From Chitinophagaceae bacterium (GTDB lineage: Bacteria; Bacteroidota; Bacteroidia; Chitinophagales; Chitinophagaceae), in the NCBI GenBank assembly GCA_947372235.1, contig CANBSW010000022.1:1-39534 (forward strand): DNA of 39,534 bases. Reading direction: 5' to 3'. The position numbers and the translations under genes were made by a program. The notes under the pieces were generated by a model. The model was given only the letters and a program-made list of their open reading frames with translations. It had not been told where the DNA came from and did not search any database. Shown here in pieces: positions 33,721-39,534 of this stretch. Position 1 is the first letter of the stretch. Each line of letters begins with the position of its first letter.

Positions 33721-34498
33721 AATTATTGCAATAAATACCTGATGCCAGATTCTGGTGATGATCTATATCAAATTCTTCAATCGGCAATATATGTGTGCCT
33801 TGTATAAAAGATCCTTTATAACCCAAGTCTGTTAAAAAACGAATAATTTCATTCACAGTAGCTGCCCCCACAAAACGTGCCTCACTTTCGAAAAGTATTT
33901 TAGGCTTATGGGATTGTAATAATTGTTTGGCACCTTTGAACACAGAAAGCTCATTTCCTTCCACATCAACTTTTAAAAAATCCGGGTAAATATTATGCGT
34001 AAAGCAATATTCATCCAGACTAATGGTACTTACCTTTTCTTTTAACTGAAATTGAAAATCCATCAGACTTTCAATGATGGTAGCACAGGGAGATGAATTT
34101 CTTCCGCTATTATACGGGATGCACAACAATGCATTCCCGGATTTTTTTGATACTGCGTAAGATTCTACCGTAACCTGATTCCAGCTAAATAATTTCTTTA
34201 ACCTGCACAGGTATTTATATAAAACTGATTGAGGTTCAAATGCTACAATTTTCCCTTTAGGGCCGCATTGTTCAAGAAAAAAGTAAAGATAGCCGGCTTT
34301 ATGAGCACCAATATCAAAAACAATATCACCCTCATTAACGGATCTGCGTATATATGATATTCCGCCCCTGTCTTCTTTTAATTGATATTTTTCGGCCCGG
34401 TGCTGCAGCTTAATTTTTTCAACAGGTTTTGCAAAAATATCCGGTAAAGCCTGTAAAACTTCATCGGCCGAAATGGTATCTGCTGTATCATTCTGCAT
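33707..34498 (-). CDS. FkbM-family SAM-dependent methyltransferase
   Basis: The protein has 263 residues. Family signatures are present: GDIVFDIGAHKAGYLYFFLEQCGPKGKIVAFEP (SAM motif I and the acidic end of strand 2) and DFLKVDVEGNELSVFKGAKQLL (the FkbM D-V-E-G signature). FkbM enzymes methylate hydroxyl groups of sugars or polyketides and occur widely in polysaccharide clusters. It is 6 bp downstream of the sugar-transferase gene on the same strand, so both are co-transcribed, and its end overlaps the + strand ligase-like gene by 14 bp. O-methylation of a sugar in the surface polysaccharide is the likely role; the exact position is unknown. Confidence 0.88.
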   Translation of the reverse strand: MQNDTADTISADEVLQALPDIFAKPVEKIKLQHRAEKYQLKEDRGGISYIRRSVNEGDIVFDIGAHKAGYLYFFLEQCGPKGKIVAFEPQSVLYKYLCRLKKLFSWNQVTVESYAVSKKSGNALLCIPYNSGRNSSPCATIIESLMDFQFQLKEKVSTISLDEYCFTHNIYPDFLKVDVEGNELSVFKGAKQLLQSHKPKILFESEARFVGAATVNEIIRFLTDLGYKGSFIQGTHILPIEEFDIDHHQNLASGIYCNNFIFE

Positions 34499-34504
34499 AT
34501 GAAC

Positions 34505-35251
34505 CTAGTTAGGTAGTATTTCCTGTTTGCCGGTTTTCCGAATGGGTATCTTATTCAATACACAAAAGGTAAGTGCTGAAAAACGTTGCATAATTGTGAT
34601 CAAAATAATTTTGATATCCAACATGAATCCAATGTTCCGGATATAAAAATTATCCCAATGATAACGCATCAAAATGCAATTACGGGTAGTGGTTGGCCCA
34701 TGGTATCCTTTCACCTGTGCCAGGCCTGTTAAACCCGGCTTCACCATATTTCTGAATTTGTAACCCGGAAGTATATCGGAAAATTTCCTGCAATCTGCAT
34801 ACATATGTGGTCTTGGCCCGATAATACTCATATCTCCCTTCAGCACATTAAAAAACTGAGGAAATTCATCCATATTAGATTCCCGTAAAAACCAGCCAAA
34901 GGAAGTTACCCGATGATCATTCTCAGAAGCTTGCAATATATCAGCCTCCTTATTGAGGATCATGGTTCTTAATTTATAGCAGGTAAAAGATTTCCCCCCC
35001 CGGCCAATTCTTTTCTGTGAGAAAAAAACAGGCCCTTTTGAAGTTAATTTTATCAAAATACAAAGAATGGGTAATAACCAGCTTAAAACTAAAAGGATAA
35101 ATAATGATGAAAAACAGATGTCAAAAAAACGCTTAAACAGTATATACCTAATTTTCCTGTCTATCTGATCCCTTCGCCTGTTTACTGCCGGAACTATGGT
35201 TAGCCTCGGAATATGAATTTGTGGAGATATTATGGTGGCATTATCTAACAT
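34505..35251 (-). CDS. Monotopic undecaprenyl-phosphate sugar-phosphate transferase (PglC/WbaP C-domain type)
   Basis: The protein has 248 residues, equal to the catalytic domain alone, without the extra N-terminal membrane helices of full WbaP. One membrane segment (KRFFDICFSSLFILLVLSWLLPILCILIKL, about 37-67) precedes GPVFFSQKRIGRGGKSFTCYKLRTM, then RESNMDEFPQFFNVLKGDMSIIGPRP with the catalytic D-E pair (MDEFPQ), and KPGLTGLAQVKG. These enzymes start repeat-unit synthesis by moving a sugar-1-phosphate from a nucleotide sugar to undecaprenyl phosphate at the inner membrane. It is thus the probable first step for the polysaccharide built by the neighbouring glycosyltransferases. The sugar (for example Glc, Gal or a diaminosugar) cannot be read. 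Confidence 0.93.
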   Translation of the reverse strand: MLDNATIISPQIHIPRLTIVPAVNRRRDQIDRKIRYILFKRFFDICFSSLFILLVLSWLLPILCILIKLTSKGPVFFSQKRIGRGGKSFTCYKLRTMILNKEADILQASENDHRVTSFGWFLRESNMDEFPQFFNVLKGDMSIIGPRPHMYADCRKFSDILPGYKFRNMVKPGLTGLAQVKGYHGPTTTRNCILMRYHWDNFYIRNIGFMLDIKIILITIMQRFSALTFCVLNKIPIRKTGKQEILPN

Positions 35252-35307
35252 TAGGGAATTGCTTTCAATGTTTATGATGACTACTTTTCATATTCGTAAA
35301 AAGGATA

Positions 35308-36336
35308 GTGGGGGTTGCCTATAAAATCTTTTTTTGTTATCGTGAAAAGTGCCACTTTAGACAAAGAATTGATCAGGATAAAAATGGGAAAACTGGTCTT
35401 ATTGAAAACCACCTAAACTTGAGAACAGAAGCCAGTATATTACAAACAGTTGGATATTTTGACATCTTCCAATATCCTCTTACAGCAGAAGAAATTCATC
35501 GTTTTTTGGGCTGCCCTGTAACAGAAAAGAAGGTAACCGAGATACTCAAATTACTTTGCGTTGAGAATCGTTTATTCTGTATAAAGGGATTTTATAGCCT
35601 TACAAACAACCCCGCATTGGTTAGAAGAAGAGAGGACGGAAATAAAAGGGCCCTTCATTTATTGGAGATTGCATACCGTATCGGCAACTTGCTGTATAAA
35701 TTCCCTTTTGTAAAGGGAGTGGGCATATCAGGCTCCTTATCAAAAAATTATGCAGACGAAGGTGCAGATATAGATTTCTTTATCATCACCAGCTCTAACA
35801 GGCTTTGGATAGCAAGAACATTGCTTCACTTCCTCAAAAAAATTAGTTTTCTTGTAGGTAAAGAACATTGGTATTGTATGAATTATTTTATTGATGAAGA
35901 TGCGCTGGAGATCGCCGAAAAGAATCTTTTTACAGCTACAGAAGTGGTAACGCTAAAACCTGTTTGTGGTGAAGAGGTATTAAAAGACTTTTTTTCAGCA
36001 AATGAATGGGTTTCCGGGTTTCTTCCTAATACTAAATCAAATCCATTAAATGAGATGGGGTTTATGAATGAACCCTGGTATAAAAATATAGTTGAAAAAC
36101 TATTTAATAATCGTTTTGGCGTTTGGCTGGATGAATACCTCATGCGCGTTACCAAAAAAAGATGGGTACAAAAGGAAACAAATCACCAGGTAAATATGAA
36201 AGGAGAACCTGTTGGATTAAAGATCGGCAAACATGTTGCCAGGCCTAATCCGGAACATCTTCAAAAAAAGATATTGGATATGCTTGCTGAAAAAAAGGCC
36301 ATAATGAAGATGGAATGGGATATAAAATTTGACTGA
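35308..36336 (+). CDS. Winged-helix/nucleotidyltransferase-domain protein of unknown role
   Basis: The protein has 342 residues. An N-terminal winged-helix-like part (YFDIFQYPLTAEEIHRFLGCPVTEKKVTEILKLL, then a wing ending near FYSLTN, about 50-100) is followed by a polymerase-beta-type nucleotidyltransferase motif: Gly142-Ser143 then Asp154-x-Asp156 (GSLS...DIDFFI). The rest is helical, with no membrane segment. The only available start is GTG at 35308; an ATG at 35274 is in another frame and would join if one base of the five-G run at 35310-35314 were absent. The gene diverges from the sugar-transferase gene (56 bp) and converges with the methyltransferase gene (6 bp between the stops). Nucleotide transfer to a sugar, protein or RNA is possible; none is shown. 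Confidence 0.72.
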   Translation: MGVAYKIFFCYREKCHFRQRIDQDKNGKTGLIENHLNLRTEASILQTVGYFDIFQYPLTAEEIHRFLGCPVTEKKVTEILKLLCVENRLFCIKGFYSLTNNPALVRRREDGNKRALHLLEIAYRIGNLLYKFPFVKGVGISGSLSKNYADEGADIDFFIITSSNRLWIARTLLHFLKKISFLVGKEHWYCMNYFIDEDALEIAEKNLFTATEVVTLKPVCGEEVLKDFFSANEWVSGFLPNTKSNPLNEMGFMNEPWYKNIVEKLFNNRFGVWLDEYLMRVTKKRWVQKETNHQVNMKGEPVGLKIGKHVARPNPEHLQKKILDMLAEKKAIMKMEWDIKFD

Positions 36337-36342
36337 TTACCT

Positions 36343-37164
36343 TTATTTCTTACGAAATGAAATGATATAATAATCACCTATTGAACGCCATGGCCAGCTC
36401 TTGCAAAATGTTTTTTCAAGTTTTGTTAGCCTACAGTACAAAACCGGATATTTTTCAGCAAAATTGGTGATATAAGAGGGTGGTACAATGGTACATAAGC
36501 CTTCTGTTTGCAAATGTTCGAAATCTTTTTGTAATGCTTTTTTTACAAATGCGGGATTATAATACCAACATCTGAAATATTCTCCTTCTATGTGCGAAAG
36601 GGCTCCTTTTTTTCCGCAAAATCTTCTAAGCGCGGTTTTGAATTTTCCTTTGCCGATGAGTATGAATTCCCAAAGACAAAATTTCGGTAATATCACCAGG
36701 GTGATTACTCCGTTTTTCTTTAAGAGTGGTGAAAGGGATCCTAATACGATTTCTAAATCATTGGTGCAGTTTAAACCGGCAAAGTTTGAAAAAATATAAT
36801 CGTAGGGGCCTTTGTTTTGTAAAGTATTCAAAGCCGTATAACTGCATAGTTCATTTGTTACTGCATACGACAAATTATTTTTGCTCACTTTTTCTTTCAA
36901 CTGCTTTTGCATTCCCTCAGAGATATCTGTAGCATGAACATAATGCCCTTGCCGGGAAAAATAAACGGCATCTTCTCCTGTTCCTGCATTTAATTCCAGT
37001 ATATGGCTATTGGGCAGTATATATTGTTGTACATGATCTCTAACCCTTTTTCTTTTAAAATCAACAATCGTATCACCGGAATATAACTCATCAAACCAAA
37101 CAGATTGTTTGCTGAATGCAGTAGCCGCATTTATTTCATTTTTATGATTTTTTGGTTGAATCAT
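36343..37164 (-). CDS. Class I SAM-dependent methyltransferase
   Basis: The protein has 273 residues. SAM motif I is ILELNAGTGEDA (55-66), with the acidic end of strand 2 at Asp80 (HATDIS). Motif II-like GPYDYIFSNFAGLNCTND and strand 5-like KKNGVITLVILPKFCLW follow. The N-terminus (FSKQSVWFDELYSGDTIVDFKRKR) suits small-molecule methyltransferases; the C-terminal half is rich in aromatic and basic residues (ITNFAEKYPVLYCRLTKLEKTF). It is 6 bp downstream of the radical SAM gene and is therefore in one operon with it. Substrate unknown; a radical-SAM-modified lipid or sugar is possible. Confidence 0.85.
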   Translation of the reverse strand: MIQPKNHKNEINAATAFSKQSVWFDELYSGDTIVDFKRKRVRDHVQQYILPNSHILELNAGTGEDAVYFSRQGHYVHATDISEGMQKQLKEKVSKNNLSYAVTNELCSYTALNTLQNKGPYDYIFSNFAGLNCTNDLEIVLGSLSPLLKKNGVITLVILPKFCLWEFILIGKGKFKTALRRFCGKKGALSHIEGEYFRCWYYNPAFVKKALQKDFEHLQTEGLCTIVPPSYITNFAEKYPVLYCRLTKLEKTFCKSWPWRSIGDYYIISFRKK

Positions 37165-37170
37165 AAACTA

Positions 37171-38637
37171 TCAGGCTTTTTGAAGATGTTCTATTCTGAA
37201 TCTTGCAAGTAGGGAAGCCGGGGCATAATATACAATAGACAAAGCTTTTTTTAGATTGAATAAGTTTACGGATAAAGGCTGTTTAAAAAAAGTTTTAATC
37301 TGTGCCATTGCCAAATGACTGCGGTATGTTTTGTGCACATATGAATGCAATTGCTTATAAAACTCCGGCTGATAAGTATTACTGAACATCAAAGCCAATT
37401 CATCAGAATCGGTCCAGTTGGTTTTTGCATGCATACTGGCTTTTACTTTTTCAAAAAAAACAGTGCCGGGTAATGGATAAGAAACAGAAATGCCAATACT
37501 ATATGGCAATAAACGATTGATCATGCGGATTGTTAGTTCAATATCCTCTTTGGTTTCTCCCAAATATCCAAACTGAATAAAAAAGGATGGTTTGATATGA
37601 TTTTCCTTCAGTAATTGTGTGGCTGTTTCTATTTGCTCAACGGTAGTTCCTTTGTCCATCGCATCCAATATTTTTTGCGAGCCGCTTTCTGCACCCATCC
37701 ACACATTATCGCAACCGGCAAGGGCCAATGCTTTAATATAATCGTTCTGCACCAGCAAGTCTACCCGCGATTGTATTTTAAATTTGAAACGCAGGTCAGC
37801 TTTGTTTACCAATATTGCAAACTCCTGCACCCATCCGGGTTTTAATCCAAAAATATCATCACAAAACCAGACATGGTCAAATTGAAATCTTTCTTTTAAA
37901 TACAAGAGTTCCGTTACCACATTCTCCGTCGAACGTGAGTTGTACCGGTTTCCATAAATAGGCTTGGCGCACCAGTTGCATTTAAAAGGGCAACCGCGGG
38001 TTGTTCCGATATTGATTGAAAAATATCCACAGCTCTCCATCCACATTTTTTTGTATGGCTCAATATCAACCAGATCCCAGGCGGGCAGGGGCAAGTTGTC
38101 GAGATTTTTTATTACACTACGGTGCTGTGTTTTGATCACGCAGTTATTTTCATGATAAGCAAGTCCTTGTATATTTTGAAAAATAATTTCCTGATTTGAT
38201 ATGGCATTCGTCAATTCAAGTAGTGTATGTTCGGCCTCGCCCAATATCACAAAATCAGCACCTTCTGAAAGATATTGTTCATAATGATCAGTTGAATCGG
38301 AGCTGGATACAATTACCACACAACCATTTTCCTTAGCGATCTTGCACATGTGGAAAGCGGCTTCCCGCATATTGGTTAAACACATTTTTGTGAGGTAGTT
38401 GAAGCCGTCATCATACACTACAAAAAAATGAGGGGTCATTGCTTTGATCTTCTCATTAACTTTTTCAGGGTTATCGAGAAACATGGTATCAAAAAGAGCA
38501 ACCTCATATCCATTATCGCGTAGTAATGATGCTGCATATAGGGTTCCTAATGGAGCATAAGGCTGACCCGTTGCCCATTGTTTGGGATCGAAACGCATAA
38601 AATAGGAGTGAGAAAACAAAACGCGGTTCATTATCAT
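37171..38637 (-). CDS. B12-binding-domain radical SAM enzyme
   Basis: The protein has 488 residues. The N-terminal Rossmann-like region (APLGTLYAASLLRDNGYEVALFD, about 28-50, through GADFVILGEAEHTLLEL near 126-142) is the B12-binding layout of cobalamin-dependent radical SAM proteins; no D-x-H-x-x-G base-on motif was seen, which is common in this group. The radical SAM cluster motif is Cys216-x3-Cys220-x2-Cys223 in GTTRGCPFKCNWCAKP. The GLKPGW and GAESGSQKILDAMDKGTT segments are typical of the TIM-barrel part. Such enzymes methylate or rearrange unactivated carbons or act on lipids and tetrapyrroles. The ATG at 38637 directly follows the stop of the upstream gene (TAA-ATG), and the methyltransferase follows after 6 bp. 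Product unknown. Confidence 0.87.
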   Translation of the reverse strand: MIMNRVLFSHSYFMRFDPKQWATGQPYAPLGTLYAASLLRDNGYEVALFDTMFLDNPEKVNEKIKAMTPHFFVVYDDGFNYLTKMCLTNMREAAFHMCKIAKENGCVVIVSSSDSTDHYEQYLSEGADFVILGEAEHTLLELTNAISNQEIIFQNIQGLAYHENNCVIKTQHRSVIKNLDNLPLPAWDLVDIEPYKKMWMESCGYFSINIGTTRGCPFKCNWCAKPIYGNRYNSRSTENVVTELLYLKERFQFDHVWFCDDIFGLKPGWVQEFAILVNKADLRFKFKIQSRVDLLVQNDYIKALALAGCDNVWMGAESGSQKILDAMDKGTTVEQIETATQLLKENHIKPSFFIQFGYLGETKEDIELTIRMINRLLPYSIGISVSYPLPGTVFFEKVKASMHAKTNWTDSDELALMFSNTYQPEFYKQLHSYVHKTYRSHLAMAQIKTFFKQPLSVNLFNLKKALSIVYYAPASLLARFRIEHLQKA

Positions 38638-39534
38638 TTATTTAAACAGATCCAGTTTTGGCCGTAAGTTAAGATAGCAAACACATCGCAAACAGGTATC
38701 ATTTTTCTCCATGTTCAGTTCTTTTCTGAATTGAATGGCTTGTGTGCTGTTCAATATTTGATCAAGCGATTTGTCTCGAATATTACCGATAGCCTCATGA
38801 AAAAAACAAGGCCTCACCGTTCCATCCGCTTCAATTACGGTAGAAACCCAGGGTGCATTGCATTTTTTAAAAGGGAAATCATTCCTGCCATATAATGCTG
38901 TATAGTAGTCATGTATTTTCTGAATTTTTTCAATGGATTCTGCGATGAATCCATTTTCAAATAAGGTCGAATACTTGCTTGAAATGTTATGTATGATCTG
39001 CTGCATTTCTTCCAGCTCTTCTTCAGCAGGTAATATTTCATTCTGCCTGTCTTTATCCCATGCAGTTGCTCTGTTAAATGCCTGACTACTGATATCAGCA
39101 GGTAAAAAACTGATCTGGTCAAGTCCAATTTCTTTGGCAGCTTCAATGATATCAGGCCATTGATGATAATTCAATTTATGGATTACGGTTCTTCCTGAAA
39201 CTTTAAATTTTGTATCTATTGTTTTTAGTAACTGAACCCCTTCTTTCATTTTGTGAAATGCACCGGGAATATTTCTGATACGGTCATGTAAAGCTTCATC
39301 TCCATCCAGTGAAATGATCACATCATTGGTTAATTCAATCAGTTTTTCTGCATGGCGTTGTAAAGTGAGTCCGGTTGATAAAACGGTAATACGGATATTT
39401 TCCTTCTTCAATATTTCACAAAACCGGAAAAAATTATTGTTCAGTAAAGCTTCTCCGCCCGACATTAATACCTGCTGTGTGCCAAATTTTTTCAAAGTGC
39501 CAAGCAATCCTTCAATATCATTTTCCGTTAATTG
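38638..39534 (-). CDS. Radical SAM/SPASM-like enzyme, N-terminal part outside the window
   Basis: About 298 residues are present; the frame stays open to the window end, so the start and the usual CxxxCxxC motif are cut off (TTG at 39507 is internal). The visible part has QVLMSGGEALLNNNFF (the G-G-E motif that contacts SAM), DVIISLDGDEALHDRIRNIPGAFHKMKEGV (typical of the SPASM/peptide-modifying group) and a C-terminal cysteine set: KKCNAPWVSTVIEADGTVRPCFF and DTCLRCVCYLNL, resembling SPASM auxiliary cluster ligands. These enzymes modify peptides or small molecules with auxiliary Fe-S clusters. It is directly followed by the B12 radical SAM gene, so the two are co-translated. The substrate is unknown. 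Confidence 0.85.
   Translation of the reverse strand, partial: QLTENDIEGLLGTLKKFGTQQVLMSGGEALLNNNFFRFCEILKKENIRITVLSTGLTLQRHAEKLIELTNDVIISLDGDEALHDRIRNIPGAFHKMKEGVQLLKTIDTKFKVSGRTVIHKLNYHQWPDIIEAAKEIGLDQISFLPADISSQAFNRATAWDKDRQNEILPAEEELEEMQQIIHNISSKYSTLFENGFIAESIEKIQKIHDYYTALYGRNDFPFKKCNAPWVSTVIEADGTVRPCFFHEAIGNIRDKSLDQILNSTQAIQFRKELNMEKNDTCLRCVCYLNLRPKLDLFK

Overview
The window comes from a Bacteroidota genome. The evidence is a SusC/SusD pair, a hybrid two-component regulator, SusD- and RhaM-type lipoprotein signals, a promoter of the Bacteroidota TTTG-N19-TAnnTTTG type, A/T-rich leaders without clear Shine-Dalgarno sites, and Bacteroidota-style polysaccharide genes. The gene repertoire suggests Chitinophagaceae or a close relative, but this is an impression and not a measurement. 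No rRNA, tRNA, CRISPR array or insertion sequence was seen.

The left part (1-about 23.2 kb) is a polysaccharide utilisation locus, most likely for a rhamnose-containing pectin such as rhamnogalacturonan. On the + strand it starts with the C-terminal part of a sodium/solute symporter, then a RhaM-family rhamnose mutarotase with a lipoprotein signal, a beta-propeller glycosidase and a GH95-like glycosidase. The minus-strand SusC/SusD pair follows. On the other side of a 0.5 kb regulatory gap lie an alpha/beta-hydrolase esterase, a GH28 polygalacturonase-family enzyme and a 1476-residue hybrid sensor/regulator (propeller sensor, kinase, receiver, AraC HTH). Further + strand genes are a GMC oxidoreductase with a cysteine motif suggesting an iron-sulfur cluster, and a 719-residue secreted six-hairpin glycosidase-like protein of unclear family. 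The proposed working order is: SusD/SusC bind and import oligosaccharides, the esterase removes acyl groups, GH28 and the other glycosidases cut the glycan, the mutarotase interconverts rhamnose anomers, the symporter takes up a monosaccharide, and the hybrid regulator senses an oligosaccharide and activates the locus, perhaps through 21-bp-spaced direct repeats upstream of susC.

A palindromic intergenic repeat and a DedA/VTT-like membrane protein gene separate this locus from the right part (24.1-39.5 kb). That part is a surface polysaccharide cluster: two paralogous Wzx-type flippases with a small antisense-oriented acidic gene between them, a Wzy-like membrane protein with an unusually large soluble loop, a GT2 and two GT4 glycosyltransferases, and a second Wzy/WaaL-like protein. 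The genes from the second flippase to this last protein are tightly packed, three junctions being 4-bp ATGA overlaps. On the minus strand follow an FkbM methyltransferase and a monotopic sugar-phosphate transferase that would start the lipid-linked glycan.

The right end holds a winged-helix/nucleotidyltransferase protein (+), and on the minus strand a class I methyltransferase, a B12-binding-type radical SAM enzyme and a radical SAM/SPASM-like enzyme cut by the window end. The role of this last group is unknown and it is the most likely place for uncharacterised chemistry.
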